Below are positions 11,909 to 23,770 of a stretch of 64,000 nucleotides of DNA, piece after piece. This stretch comes from Muscardinus avellanarius (lineage: Eukaryota > Chordata > Mammalia > Rodentia > Gliridae), in contig OY726560.1 of the NCBI GenBank assembly GCA_963383645.1, forward strand, positions 63,114,058 to 63,178,057. Direction: 5' to 3'. A program made the position numbers and the translations under genes. The stretch's first letter is position 1. Every line of letters starts with the position of its first letter. The notes below the pieces were generated by a model that had not been told where the DNA came from, did not search any database, and saw nothing but the letters and a program-made list of their open reading frames with translations.

Positions 11909-14175
11909 AGAATAAATCATGTATTTAATGCTGTGGCCCTTAAGAAGCAATGTTGTTTGATAGAATCTGACTTTTCCTCCTACTTACATTATGAATGGAT
12001 TCCTGATTTAATAAAATGATATTAGAGGGTTCTTTTGTCAGGTAACTACTTGCTCTCCCTCCGAGAGTGCCTCTTGAATAAGTAAAGAGCAATAGATGGC
12101 CTTTCTAGAGGAGCTGGTAAGAAAATGTGTACTAGGTAGAAATAATTTTAGAAAACTTCCTAGAAGTGATAAAATGAACACATATTCTAGGTCACTTATC
12201 CAAACACTCTGGTTTAGGAGTATTATTTTAAAAAAATATGCTTTGAAGAGTGTTGAAAAATGGTCTCTGGAACTCCAAAGACATGATGAATGAAATAATA
12301 ACAGACAAACTTAGATGAAGAGTTACATTCTTTTCCCAGAACCATTTCAAGCCCCTAAGACATCTGTAGGGAGTTCTAAATGGTTGTGAGTTTTCTACGT
12401 GTAAAAAAAAAAAAAAAAAAAAAAAAAAGACCTTCAAGTACGACCAAAAATAAATAAATAAATAAAAATAAAAAATAAAAATAAATAAAAATAAATAAAA
12501 TATAAAAAAGACCCTCAAGAATTATTCAAAGCATGTGCCTAGTTGTCAACAGTGATATAATCTTACAGATTTTCATGGGGCTGTCAGACAATAGTGATTA
12601 CATAGAGAGGCAGGACCGTGGAGTGAAAAGAGCATTCCAGCTAAGTTAAAAGACAAGTTCAAATCTTGGCACAATCACCTCTCATTTAACCTTTCTAAGA
12701 CTCATTTTCCAATCTAAAAATAGAGCTAGTAACAATTCTTTGGACTGGAAAGTGTTAATAATGCAGGATGATCACAAAAAATCAAATGAGATAAAGGGTA
12801 TGAACCTAATACAAATAATTATTATTAACACATTTCCCATAGAAAAAGTAATCAATACAAAAATGCTATGTTTTCTGGCCTAATTTCATTGTCATCAGAG
12901 AATATAAGAAAATGCATCTTTATAATATCTTTCTGAATTTTATTCCTATCAAAAGTTCACAGTTTTCATAAATAAAAATACATTTGGTAACAATGGGCCC
13001 TCTTACCATTGTAATATCCTATATTCTAATATGATCTTAGTAATAGAGTATTAAGAACTGAAATGCATCTTATTACAAGAAAAGATATTTATTTTCTATT
13101 GTCTCCACATAATAAACAATTGTGTGCTTGGTTTGGGTTGATTTTTTTTTTTATTATAAGATATGAGCTCTAACTCTACCTCGGTCTGAGGCCTCATTCT
13201 GTTATCAAGTAAGATGCTTGGTATGACATGGTCTTACAAAGAGCCAAAGTCCCTGTACCTGCCTGTCATGTGTGGCTGTTTGTATGTTCCAGGATAACAC
13301 ATCACTGAGTATACACATTGGTCTCTATTCAAAAGCAATCCATCAAGCTAATATCCTTTGAGATATGCATATGCCACTCCAGGGCCAAGTTACTTCAGTT
13401 TGAATTCATCATATGTTAAGTCTGTCCTAATAACTAAGGTTTTTATGCTTAGGTTTGTTGGCTTCCTACTTAACTTTTTAAAACTCATCCATAACCCTCT
13501 ATGTTTGGTCTATAATTCTCGTACAGTTTGAATTAATGTAAAGATTTATTGATTGCTTTACTTCGAAAACACTAATGTGTGATCTGAAAGACAAAAAAAA
13601 TTCCAAACAATGCTTTTTATATTAAATAAGATAACAAGGAAGACTCTAAACCTATTTATTCATCATTGGCTATTAAAACTTTAATAATGGGTTTGCTGAT
13701 AGACCCACTGTCAGATGCCAGGTCAGCTCTGTTATTGATGTGCTGTGGATGCAGCCAGCTCTGTGGCGTCCTCTGTTATATTTGGCAGTCTCTGAGGTAC
13801 TTACATCAGTGTGCTGCATGGAAGAAGCTAGAAATTGAAAGCAAATAAATCGAGTAATTGAATCAAAATAAATAATGGCCTGCAAATATTTAGTTTGATA
13901 GAATGTAAGGACCTATTAACTGAAATAATCTTAATGCATATGTTAAGAGAATACTGTGGTCAGCAGTAGCTAATTCACCCTATCATAGCACCTTCCATTA
14001 GAAGCCACAGACATCATCATTTCTTTAAAGTCCAAGAAATGTCACTTTTATGCCAAACTGTGCTTAGAAAGTAGCACTAAAAATTAATAAGTACAGAAAA
14101 TTTTTCAAACTCCAGGGAATGGGAGGTATAGGTACAAGACAGAAACTCCTAGGACTTTTATTCCTCAAAAGCTTG
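11909..14175. other. Unassigned DNA with A-rich tract
   Basis: No gene or known element was recognised. A run of about 26 A at 12403-12428 is followed by (taaa)n-like sequence to about 12500. This probably marks a retroelement tail whose body I cannot identify. Confidence 0.45.
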
Positions 14176-14396
14176 GTGAACCAGGTATGGTAGTGCACTC
14201 TTGTAATCCCAGTACTTGGGAGGCCAAGACAAGAGGATCGCGGTTTGCGGACAGTCTCAGCTACTTAGTGAGGCCCTCTGCAAATAAGTGAGATCTTGTT
14301 TCAAAATAAAGAATAAAAAATAGGGCTGGGATGTAGCTTGGAGGTAAAAATTCCTCCAGGTTCCGTCTCTCCAGTACCACCACAACAACAAAAAAA
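14176..14396 (+). mobile_element. Dimeric B1-ID SINE
   Basis: Complete copy running from 'ccaggtatggtagtgcactc' to 'tccagtaccacc'. Confidence 0.85.
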
Positions 14397-14547
14397 TGTT
14401 TGATGAAATCCAACAGTAACTGGAATACATTTCACAGATGCCCTAGGAATTAAAAGTATATTTCTTTACAAATAACTTCTATAGTAAAAGATAAAATCCC
14501 TTTCAATTATTAGCTACTCAAAATGCTTGTGAATTAAAAATAAAGTA

Positions 14548-14738
14548 AAAGCCATGCATGGTGGCCCACACTTGTAATCTACTACTTGGAAAGCTGAGAC
14601 AGGAGGATCACAGGTTTGAGGACAGCCACAACTACTTAGCAAGACTCTACTTTCAAATAAAAACTAAAAAGGCTAAAGAAGTAGCTCAGAGGTAGCATGC
14701 TGTAGTATTCAATTTCCAGTACCAAAAATAAATAAGTT
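14548..14738 (+). mobile_element. Dimeric B1-ID SINE, diverged
   Basis: Recognisable from 'gctgagacaggaggatcaca' and 'gtagctcagaggtagcatgc'. It ends in a (taaa)n-like tail. Confidence 0.78.
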
Positions 14739-15869
14739 AATTAATTAAATAAATAGAAATATGAATAAAAATTAATGTGTTAATTTAGTAATTTTTAAAT
14801 TTACAATTGGTTTAAAACTTGTCCTTCTAATGTTTTATTAATAAAATCACTATAACATACAATAAATGGAGTTATGTATTAGAAAAATTGCAGCAAAAGC
14901 AGGCGTTACAGAGGAATATTCTTCTGCAGCAGTGTTAAGCAGGGAATGGCTTAAGTGTGGCATGGCCCATTTACAAGTTTATTGAATTTCAATGTGGTAC
15001 CTGGCACACAAATCCTATTCATATCCAAAACTCCAATGTTTGGACCAAAATGTACCTTTTAAGAAACATCCTGGGTATGCCTGTCTTTCAATAATGCCTC
15101 CCAGTTATGGCTCACATCCTTCAGCTGTATTCCCTCGATGGACATCAAAGCTTAATCCAAACTCATTCATAGGTCCTAAGATTAAGCTAAAGAGGAAAAT
15201 CTAAAATAGATCCTTTGGACTACATATCAACTTTACCATTCTATCACTTGAATGATCTAGAAATTGTTCATACCTTTATTTTTCCCAGTTCTGCCAGAAA
15301 AGCAAAAAGGAGCAGAGGGTCACATGGACCTCACTTTTGGCTTCAGCCACTCAAGTCTACCTTGCCAAGCCTACACTGTCTCTAAATATTGGATATTCAG
15401 ATACCCCTCTTTCTCTATTCGTTTTAAGCCAGCAGATGCCTACATAAATTGAGTCATTATCAAAGAAGAATCACCCACATTTGCCAGCCTGGACAGAGAA
15501 GTCCCAATTCTCTTCAAAGAGGCAGTATATTCTGGATCCATAGAATACTATGGATCTGACTAAAAGGGACAGAGGACTGCGAATAATATTTTAGGAAAAT
15601 AACAATTTACTTTAATTTTCCTCTCTCCCCCAACCGTAAACCCTTCACCATCCCCTGCTTTTACAATTGTATTTGTCTTTCTTAAGGTATGTTTTGGCTT
15701 AAATAATTTCTTTCATTTCCATTACTCCATGCCAAAACTTTTATTTCTGAGTCAATTTTATTTTTGGAGGAAGTCTGTTTTCATACATAATACTTACCAT
15801 GTTTCGGGCACTGTATGTTCTTTAAAATATACATCTGTATATTTTATGTTCTTTAAAATATACATCTCA
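14739..15869. other. No recognised feature
   Basis: AT-rich sequence. Short open frames at 14992-15204 and 15264-15452 show no motif and are taken as chance. Confidence 0.5.
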
Positions 15870-16088
15870 CTGGGTGTGGTGGCGCACACTTGTAATCCCT
15901 GTGCTTGGGAGGCTGAGACAGGAGGATCACACAGGTTTGAAGCCAGCCTCTACTTAGTGAGGCTCTCAGCAACTTAGTAAGACCCTGTTTCCAAATAAAA
16001 TATTTTAAAAAAAGGTCTGGGAATATAGCCTGGAGGTAGAAAGTCTCTGGGTTCCACCCTAGTACCACCAGTAAATAAATAAATAAAA
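15870..16088 (+). mobile_element. Dimeric B1-ID SINE with target duplication
   Basis: Second-subfamily copy. The target sequence aaaatatacatctca is present immediately before and after it. Confidence 0.9.
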
Positions 16089-16104
16089 TATACATCTCAT
16101 TTAA

Positions 16105-16865
16105 TAATCATATTGACTTTGTGAATTTGCTAGTGCTCACTTTGTGGCCCAGGATGTGATCTATTTTGGAGAAGGTTCCGTGAGCAGCTGAGAAAAATGT
16201 GAACTCTGCTGTAGTTAGGTGAAATATTCTAAATATGTCTAACAGGTCCATCTGATTAATGGTGTTTTTTAGGTCTGAGGTGTCTTTACCGAACTTTTGT
16301 CTAGAAGATCGATCTAATGCCGTAAGAGGTGTGTTGAAGTCTCCAGGTATTACTGTATTGTGATTTATATGTAACTTAATATCACAAAGAGTATGTTTTA
16401 TGAAAGTAACTGCACCTAAGTTTGAGGCATAAATGTTGATTACTGTTATTTCCTCATGCTGTATTGTTCCTTTTACCAGTAAAAAGTTACCTTTTTTGTT
16501 TCTTCTAATAAGCTTGGGCTTGAAGTCTAACTTATCTGATATCATAGTTACAACTCCTGCTTGTCTTTGAGTTCCATTGGCATGGATTACCTTGCCCTAG
16601 CCCTTTACCTTAAGTTTGTTGCTATCTTTACTTGTGAGGTGTGTTTCTTGCAAGCAGCATATAGATGGGTTCTGGTTTTTAATCCATTTTGCCACTTTGT
16701 CTTTTTATTGGGGAGTTGAGGGCATTACATTCAGTGTGATTACTGAGATATTATTTTTAATTCCTAACATGTTGAGATTTTACTTCTGTTTGAAATACTG
16801 TTTGTTCTCCTCTTAGTTGTCTTCTGGACTTTATGTGGTATGATCTATTATTTTTATTTTACAGA
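16105..16865 (-). pseudogene. L1 ORF2 endonuclease-domain fragment
   Basis: On the minus strand a 145-codon frame shows L1 endonuclease motifs in order: KPKLIRRNKKGNFLLVKGT, then INIYASN, then PGDFNTPL and SKIDHILGHK. These match the APE-type nuclease that nicks target DNA in L1 retrotransposition. The N-terminal part continues in other frames to about 16865. It is broken and lacks the reverse transcriptase. Confidence 0.85.
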
Positions 16866-16921
16866 CAGTCTTAGAGAAGAGAAATAATTTGTGACTGGTC
16901 ACACAGCTTGTTAGTGAGACA

Positions 16922-17138
16922 CAATAATTTATTTATTTATTTATTTATTATTGGTGGTACTAGGGGTGGAACCCAGAGGCTTTCTACCTCCAGGCTATAC
17001 TCCCAGACCTATTTTATATTTTATTTGGAAACAGGGTCTCACTAAGTAGCCAAGGCTGGCTTAGAACCTGTGCGATCCTCCTGTCTCAGCCTCCCAAGCG
17101 CAGGGATTACAAGCATGTGCCACCACGCCCGGCTTGAG
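16922..17138 (-). mobile_element. Dimeric B1-ID SINE
   Basis: Reverse orientation, with 'ggtggtactaggggtggaac' at the start and 'accacgcccggct' at the end. An acacaataattta repeat on both sides (near 16918 and 17138) is the target duplication. Confidence 0.88.
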
Positions 17139-17157
17139 ACACAATAATTTAAACCAG

Positions 17158-17300
17158 GCCTATGAGAAAGGAAAGGGAGTGGGGTGGGGTGGGGTGGGGT
17201 GGAGGGGAAAGCTCACCAAGTACAAGCATGTCCCTATCACTCTAAACTTCATTATGATATGTGACTACAGTGCACCAATAAAAATATTTTAAAATCCCAT
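17158..17300 (+). mobile_element. L1 3' UTR end
   Basis: A G-rich stretch including a (ggggt)n run at 17179-17203 is followed by 'gatatgtgactacagtgcac' and 'caataaaaa'. It matches the 3' terminus of the other L1 copies here. Confidence 0.75.
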
Positions 17301-18930
17301 TCAAGTTGACTGTTTGTGGCCTTCCTTCTATAATTAACAACAAAAAACATTGAGGAAATGCAAATAATTGATAGACATCGTACATAAATGTTAGTATTTG
17401 TTGACTGCCAATTTAGATAAGATTAGAAACTGAAGGGGGCATAAAGAGTAAAATACACTAATATCCAACAGAAAATACCATGTGGTCTTCTTAGTTGAAA
17501 GGAGAAACATCTTATGGTTATCATTCTTCAGGTGTTAATTCTGCTCACAAAAAATTTCCAGTCCGGAAGCAGAACTAGAGTATAAAAGAAATATTTGCCT
17601 GGGTGTATAATAAACATGCAAAGTGCAGCAAAGGAAAGAACAGGAGTGATCACCTGCAGCTGCATTGTAAAACATGAAGCAGGCCATGTGGGATACATCA
17701 CTGCATTTTTATTTCTATTATTTTTCTCATTAATAGGAACTGTGTAGGTTTCTTGGCCCCTTGAAGAGATACATCATCTTATACCAAATGTTGTTCCTCA
17801 AGCAATGGTTTCTTGTCCTATCAGTCCTATGACAAGAATCATTACCAATCCATACTGTGTAACTGGGTCCCCTGGGATAGCAGCATGCAAGCCTGAGTCT
17901 TACTAACAAGGACTTATATCTCGGTGGACACTATACAATGAGCAACTTTTCCATGAGTATCTCAACATTTTATTCCCACAGAGGACAAGCAACTCTCCCA
18001 CTCATCACCCTGGGATAGGTTTTTCAAATCATCACCATTACCATGTAGTCTCATTCTTCTTCTCTGGACATTACAACTACTACTGTGGTCCAATTAGAGC
18101 TCATGCCTTTCCAGCATATGCCTGTGACTCATCCAAAACACTAATTTCCCCACTCTTCTAATTGGCTTCCTCAGTGGGACATGAAACTGACATGCATAGT
18201 TCCCACTCCTATGATTCTTCTTTCTCCCTCTCTTGAAATGCCAACCTTCCATCTATACAAACTTCATATTCTTGCCACTTAAGCTTTTTTCTAAATGACT
18301 TAAACCTACTCCTGAATTGGCTCTGCCAGCCCACATTTTTGGCCCTAACAGAATGGTAAGTGATTGCACAGAATCTTGTATTGTTCTCCAGTTGTTTCCT
18401 ATGTGTGTCCAAATGGTACCTTTATGACATCAAGAACCGTGCCTTCTATAAATGGAGATCTCCTAATTTATCACCCAAACTGAAAGTAAAAACAGGTTAT
18501 TAAATTTTGTTCTTGGATTTCAGGCATAAATAAGGTGTGTGCCCCTGGCAAACCAGGACCAATGGTCGCCCTATATTATTTGTATCTGTCATGGCCTCTA
18601 GTATAAAACTCAGGTGTTCAATAACTACTTATTGAACACAGCTCTGCAAAGGACAAACAGAATTTTATTTACAGATCTTTGGAGTAAATAATCTAATCAT
18701 AATAATAACTGTATAACTGAACACAGAAAGTAAAAGCAAGATGAGAAGTATTTTAAGCTGTATAAGCCGAAAGGAAGGAATTATAAAGGGCATTGTATAC
18801 TAAAAAGTCTAATTACATTCCACACTTAATAGAGAACAATCAATGACTTTTCATTGTGGGGTAATTTGGTCAGCTAATGTGTGTATGTGTGTGTTTGAAA
18901 TGGCAAAAGATAAACACAGAAAGTATGAGT
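17301..18930. other. No recognised feature
   Basis: No gene or repeat could be assigned. The open frame at 18209-18412 (minus strand) has no motif. Confidence 0.45.
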
Positions 18931-19112
18931 GATTGCACGCAGAGGGCGGGGCGCGTGGTCCGCCGAGGGGGTGGAAGAGGAGGGGCTGCTGCCTTCCGCG
19001 CTCCAAAGTCAAATGCCCCAGCCCCCCAAGGCCGCCGGCCCCTGCGGCGTCCTGGACCAGGTAGGCGCCCAGGTCACTGCCCAGCCCAGCGCGTGGCGGC
19101 CTGAGGACCAGG

Positions 19113-19835
19113 ATGGCCACCCCGCCCAAGAGAAGCTGCCCTTCTCCGGCCAGCAGTTGGGAGGGGACTCGCATCAAGAAAATCTCCATCGAGGAGAACA
19201 TCGCTGCAGGGAAGTCAACATTTGTGAATATCCTTAAACTAGTGTGTGAAGATTGGGAAGTGGTTCCTGAACCTGTTGCCAGATGGTGCAATGTTCAAAG
19301 TACTCAAGATAAATTTGAGGAACTGACAACATCTCAGAAGAGTGGTGGGAATGTTCTTCAGATGATGTATGAAAAACCTGAAAGATGGTCTTTCACCTTC
19401 CGGTCATATGCCTGTCTCAGTCCAATACGAGCTCAGCTTGCCTCGCTCCATGGGAAGCTCAAAGATGCAGAGAAGCCTGTATTATTTTTTGAACGATCTG
19501 TGTATAGTGACAGGTATATTTTTGCATCTAATTTGTATGAATCTGACTGCATGAATGAAACAGAGTGGACAGTATATCAAGACTGGCATGATTGGATGAA
19601 TAATCAATTTGGCCAAAGACTTGAATTAGATGGGATCATTTATCTTAGAGATACTCCAGATGTGACGGGCCCCGCCCATCAGCCAGTAAGTCCGAGAGCT
19701 AAGATGGCGCTGAGCGGAAATTCCCCAGAGCGCTTAGGTGGTAAACAGCTTTCAGGAAGTGACGACAAGAGCATGAGATACACGGGAACACCGCATGCCA
19801 TAGGGCAACAGCCAATGGACTGGCTGCGCCCATGA
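19113..19835 (+). pseudogene. DCK: DCK N-terminal part with read-through into ERV LTR
   Basis: With the ERV in place the frame encodes about 183 DCK residues. It then runs into LTR sequence from 19661 and stops at 19835, giving 240 codons in total. The C-terminal third of the kinase, including the lid and base-specific loops, is lost. Any product would probably not fold as a kinase; this is an inference. Confidence 0.85.
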
Positions 19836-20002
19836 GTTGTACACGTGAACGGTCTGCTGATTGGTTGTTGGGCTCTATATAAGGGGAGGATTTCTGGGGA
19901 GAGGAGAGAGAAGATGGAGAAGATCTACGGGAACTGTACAAGAACCTGGGGTAATAAAACTGCTTGAGGAAGATCGTGTAAGAGTCGTCACTGCGACCGA
20001 CA
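19661..20002 (+). repeat. 5' LTR of young class II ERV
   Basis: 342 bp, from TGTGACGGGC to GACCGACA (TG...CA ends). It contains a CCAAT-type motif (gccaatgg), a TATA box and an AATAAA signal at 19953-19958. It interrupts the DCK retrocopy. Confidence 0.96.
19876..19884 (+). promoter_or_regulatory. LTR TATA box
   Basis: The motif tatataagg in 5'-gggctctatataagggga lies ~77 bases upstream of the AATAAA signal and downstream of a CCAAT-type box. This is the normal order in U3/R. The identical motif lies in the 3' LTR at 24008-24016. Confidence 0.8.
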
Positions 20003-20004
20003 AG

Positions 20005-20022
20005 TGGTGGCCCGTACGGGGA
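20005..20022 (+). promoter_or_regulatory. Primer binding site, tRNA-Ile type
   Basis: Eighteen bases starting two bases (AG) after the LTR. The sequence tggtggcccgtacgggga is complementary, as I recall that tRNA, to the 3' 18 nt of mammalian tRNA-Ile(AAU) including CCA, with no mismatch. Lys or Phe primers are more usual in mammalian class II elements. Confidence 0.75.
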
Positions 20023-20062
20023 CCTTCGCTTTGATCAGAACCTCGGCAGTCGAGGGCAGCTG

Positions 20063-20072
20063 GCTGGTAAGT
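20063..20072 (+). promoter_or_regulatory. Candidate major splice donor in ERV leader
   Basis: gctggtaagt matches the 5' splice-site consensus (GGTAAGT). It lies between the primer site and gag, where retroviral env donors normally sit. Confidence 0.55.
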
Positions 20073-20209
20073 ACTCCTTGACTCCGAAAAGGGAGGAGGA
20101 GGCTCCGTTTACGGAGGGTTATTTTCCTCGATCAACAGGGGGCTCCATTAAGGAGGATATTTTTTAGTGTAAGCAAGTTAGAGAATCGGGCTGGTCCTGA
20201 TTCGACAAG

Positions 20210-22981
20210 ATGGGGAATAGTCCATCTCACCCATTGCATAAAGCATTGAAAGCTTTGTTGAAAAGTAGAGGCCTAAAGCTTAGGGACAAGACAATACAAG
20301 ATTTTCTCGAACAAATAGATAGGGTAGCGCCATGGTTTACAGTATCAGGGAATCTTTCTTTAGCAAGCTGGGATAAATTGGGAAGAGATGTAGAACGCGC
20401 CGAAGAACAAGGTATTGTCACAGGAGGGACTCGGCCGCTTTGTCGGCTGATTCGTGCCTGTTTGGAAGAAAGGCGCTTTAGAAAATTTGTGCAGGAGGGC
20501 CAGGCAGCTTTAGACGGTGTAAAAGAGGAACGTTCAACTTCCTCTAAAGTGGCCAGTGAGGAGGATTCAGAGTCAGAGGGGGAGGATGACTCTGAGGAGG
20601 AACTAGAGGCCATTTGTAAACAAGTGAAAGCTTTTGAACTGATTAAAGAGGAAATTTCGCCTCCTCCATATAACCCTTCTGCGCCCGGAGCAGGAGAAGG
20701 TGTCTCTTTTAGTAGTCAGATGTGGAGAGATGCGGGAATTTTTCTAGCAAATCAAGCTTTCCCAGTTTTCCAGCTGCAGGAGGGGGGGAATCGTTATCAT
20801 GAGCCTTTGGACTTTAAAACAGTTAAGCATCTCGCAGAGTCAGTTCGCACATATGGGTCATCAGCTGCTTTCACTATAGCAATAATAGAGAGTTTACATC
20901 GCTATGCCATGACCCCAGGAGACTGGCAAAATTTAGTTAGGGCCACCTTAAATCCTGGCCAATACTTGGATTGGAAAGCTTATTATATAGAATATGCCAC
21001 TGAACAAGCTGCACGTAATCGAGCAGCAGGAAATCCAGCCTGGGATATAGACATGCTGATGGGCCAAGGACGATTTGCTAATCAACAGCTTGGGTATCCA
21101 CAACAGGTATATGAACAAATCAACAGACTCGCTACCCAGGCCTGGAAGGCCCTCCCTAGCAAAGGAGAGGTATCTGGTAACCTCACAAAGATTACTCAAG
21201 GATTGACTGAACCCTTTTCAGACTTCGTTGCCCGTCTAGTAGAGGCTGCGGGAAGAATTTTTGGAGATCCTGACGCAGCCATGCCGCTCATTAAACAATT
21301 GGTCTATGAGCAATACACTAAAGAATGTAGACAGGCCATTACTCCTTACAAACATAAAGGCCTAGAGGTGTGGATGAAGGTGTGCAGGGAACTCGGAGGA
21401 CCCCTTCTTTGGATTCACCCCAAAGTCTCCCCTCAAAAGGTAGTTGAATATTATCCCACCAGTGTAGCAAGCCTTGCCCTTAAAGCCATTCAGCAGTGCA
21501 TCCAACATTTTGGCAGAACGCCTGATAAGTTGGTGGTACCGTACACTGCTCTGCAAGTACAAACGCTGGTAGCCACTATTGATGATTGGGCTATACTTAT
21601 GTGCTCTTTCAGTGGTGAAATAGACAATCATCTTCCTAAAGATCCATTGTTACATTTTGTTCTGGAACATCCTCTCATTTTCCCATTGGTCACTAAAAAC
21701 AAACCTGTGGCTAATGCAATTAACATTTTTACTGATGGATCCAAAACTGGTGTGGGGGCCTACCTAATAGAGGGAAGCAATCCTGTTGTCATCCAATATT
21801 CACATACCTCTCCACAACTGGTTGAATTAAATATTGTTTTAGAAATTTTTAAGAGAGTTTCTTCTCCTTTCAATTTATTATCAGATTCACAATATGTGGT
21901 TAATCTGGTTAGATCGCTTGAATGCGCGGGTCAACTCTCTTTACATACTCCTATTCATTCTATGGCTAGCCAAATCCAGATTTATATACATTTAAGAAAG
22001 ACACCATTCTTTATCCAGCACGTTAGGGCACATACTGGATTACCTGGCCCTATTACATATGGAAATGATCTAGTAGATAAACTCACCAAGATACATATGA
22101 TTTTTTCTCTTACTCAAATGCAACAGGCACAGGCATTTCACCGTCAATATCATGTAAATTCTAAAACATTACAACAGCGATTTAAAATCCCTCGACATCA
22201 GGCTCGGGAAATTGTAAAAACCTGTAATGCCTGTGCCCCTTTTTTACACCCCCCACATGTGGGCATTTGCCCACGAGGCTTGCTCCCTCTACATCTCTGG
22301 CAAATGGATGTAACTCACATATCTGAATTTGGAAAATTGAAATATATCCATGTTTCCATAGATACCGTCTCTGGAATTATTCATGCGTCTGCTCATGCCG
22401 GGGAAAAGGCACATGACGTTGTCAATCATTGCCTTGAGGCCTGGGCAGCATGGAATATGCCTAAAGAAATAAAAACTGATAATGGCCCGGCTTATACTTC
22501 CCAAAAATTCACATCCTTTTGTTCACAGATGGGAATAACTCTAAAGCATGGCCTTCCGTACAACCCTCAGGGACAGGGTATTGTGGAACGCGCCCATCGT
22601 ACTCTTAAAGAATGCTTGATAAAACAAAAAGAGGGAATTGGAACCAATATGAAACCGAAGCAGCGCCTATCCTTAGCCCTTTTTACTTTGAATTTTTTGC
22701 AATTAGATGTCAATGGCAAGACTGCTGCCGATCGTCATTTTGCCCCCTCGGGTACGAGCCAGGGTTTCGTGCGTTGGAAGGATGCCCTCACAGGGCAATG
22801 GAGGGGACCTGACCCAGTGCTCACATGGGCCAGAGGCTCTGTTTGTGTGTTTCCACAGAACGGCGCCGATCCTGTCTGGGTTCCAGAGTGGCTGACTCGT
22901 CTGGTGAAACAAAAGGATGATGAGCCATCGACTGATTCTTCTGGGGACCATGATACTGTGGATTCCAAGGATAGGAAGTGA
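20210..22981 (+). CDS. ERV gag-pol fusion (matrix/capsid + RNase H + integrase)
   Basis: One open frame of 923 codons. Residues 1-~394 are Gag: an MGNSPS start suited to N-myristoylation, an acidic stretch at 117-132, late-domain motifs PPPY (151-154) and PSAP (156-159), and capsid with the major homology region around 329-350. Near residue 395 it joins Pol in frame at the RT connection domain. RNase H follows (~505-630) with D509, E539, D559 and D620. Integrase comes next, with zinc ligands H644, H648, C672 and C675 and a D700, D757, E793 core (35 residues between the last two). C-terminal capsid, both zinc knuckles, dUTPase, protease and the YMDD region are absent. No stop or frameshift is seen. 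The arrangement resembles the deleted mouse IAP type that makes a Gag-Pol fusion. It is probably still translatable, but this is not shown. Confidence 0.93.
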   Translation: MGNSPSHPLHKALKALLKSRGLKLRDKTIQDFLEQIDRVAPWFTVSGNLSLASWDKLGRDVERAEEQGIVTGGTRPLCRLIRACLEERRFRKFVQEGQAALDGVKEERSTSSKVASEEDSESEGEDDSEEELEAICKQVKAFELIKEEISPPPYNPSAPGAGEGVSFSSQMWRDAGIFLANQAFPVFQLQEGGNRYHEPLDFKTVKHLAESVRTYGSSAAFTIAIIESLHRYAMTPGDWQNLVRATLNPGQYLDWKAYYIEYATEQAARNRAAGNPAWDIDMLMGQGRFANQQLGYPQQVYEQINRLATQAWKALPSKGEVSGNLTKITQGLTEPFSDFVARLVEAAGRIFGDPDAAMPLIKQLVYEQYTKECRQAITPYKHKGLEVWMKVCRELGGPLLWIHPKVSPQKVVEYYPTSVASLALKAIQQCIQHFGRTPDKLVVPYTALQVQTLVATIDDWAILMCSFSGEIDNHLPKDPLLHFVLEHPLIFPLVTKNKPVANAINIFTDGSKTGVGAYLIEGSNPVVIQYSHTSPQLVELNIVLEIFKRVSSPFNLLSDSQYVVNLVRSLECAGQLSLHTPIHSMASQIQIYIHLRKTPFFIQHVRAHTGLPGPITYGNDLVDKLTKIHMIFSLTQMQQAQAFHRQYHVNSKTLQQRFKIPRHQAREIVKTCNACAPFLHPPHVGICPRGLLPLHLWQMDVTHISEFGKLKYIHVSIDTVSGIIHASAHAGEKAHDVVNHCLEAWAAWNMPKEIKTDNGPAYTSQKFTSFCSQMGITLKHGLPYNPQGQGIVERAHRTLKECLIKQKEGIGTNMKPKQRLSLALFTLNFLQLDVNGKTAADRHFAPSGTSQGFVRWKDALTGQWRGPDPVLTWARGSVCVFPQNGADPVWVPEWLTRLVKQKDDEPSTDSSGDHDTVDSKDRK

Positions 22982-23592
22982 TCCACAATGGGGGCTTTTG
23001 ACTGCTTTTTCTTTTCTATTGCCTTTGAGTCATTCTGCTCAAGTTTTTCCCCGCTTATTTTTCCCTTAAAATTGGCACAGGAGCAAATTCTACTTTTGCA
23101 GGTTATAATTTTACTTATCAGAGCCCGACCATGGCCTTTCATTCTAACCCATTTGACCTGTGGTTTCTTTGTGGGATAAATGGCAGTTGCACGGATTTAG
23201 CTCCCCTTGTCATGATTAATGATAACGCGTCTATTGCCGCTAATCTTTCTCGCGAGCTTTCTGCATATCTTACAGATAACTGGTCATCGAAATTTGACAA
23301 TTTGACAAAACAGTTGCGGTTGGAGATCATCAAAACCAATATTACTCGAGTTGACCCGGTGATGGCCCGCACCTTGATGTCCTGAATCCAACAAGCAGCT
23401 CGTCATTTGAAGGAGTGGGCTGGACTGGGTGCTCTTGGTCTTTGTCTGGTCTTACTGTGTATCTTATGTCTCTACTGTCTTAGAAAACTAATCCATCAGC
23501 GCGCTACAAATCAAGTGCTCATAGCTCAGGCATTTGCAGCCATGGAGTTGGGACAATCCCCTCAAATATGGCTTGCGGCGATGGGAAAGTCT
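22982..23592 (+). pseudogene. ERV env remnant, heavily deleted
   Basis: A short piece of surface subunit (the FDLWFLCGINGSC region at ~23150-23190) is followed directly by the C-terminal ectodomain of the transmembrane subunit, with NLT and NIT glycosylation sites. TGA at 23383-23385 then precedes the membrane-proximal Trp and a hydrophobic span (LGALGLCLVLLCILCLYCL), ending at 23592. The furin site, fusion peptide and most of SU are missing. Confidence 0.8.
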
Positions 23593-23770
23593 TAATGACA
23601 GGATGCCAGCCAGGACTGCACTCGGGACCCCGGGAGGGTGCATCCCGAGGAGGGCATGCTCAACTGCATACGGGTTGCCACTGATTCTTGTCCCGTCCCT
23701 GGCAAAAGGTGGTGGGCCTAGAAGCCCCTTCCAAACATACAGGGGTTGAGTCCTCTGTCCTCTCTTGTCT

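Noticed and set aside
18851..19291. Minus-strand 146-codon frame across the DCK 5' region
   Set aside because: Antisense of the GC-rich DCK 5' UTR and N-terminus; no independent support.
19113..19835. DCK-LTR read-through frame as a new host gene
   Set aside because: It truncates the kinase within its core and adds LTR sequence; nothing shows expression, and the P-loop is altered.
22735..23142. Minus-strand 135-codon frame
   Set aside because: Shadow of the integrase C-terminus and env remnant; no motif.
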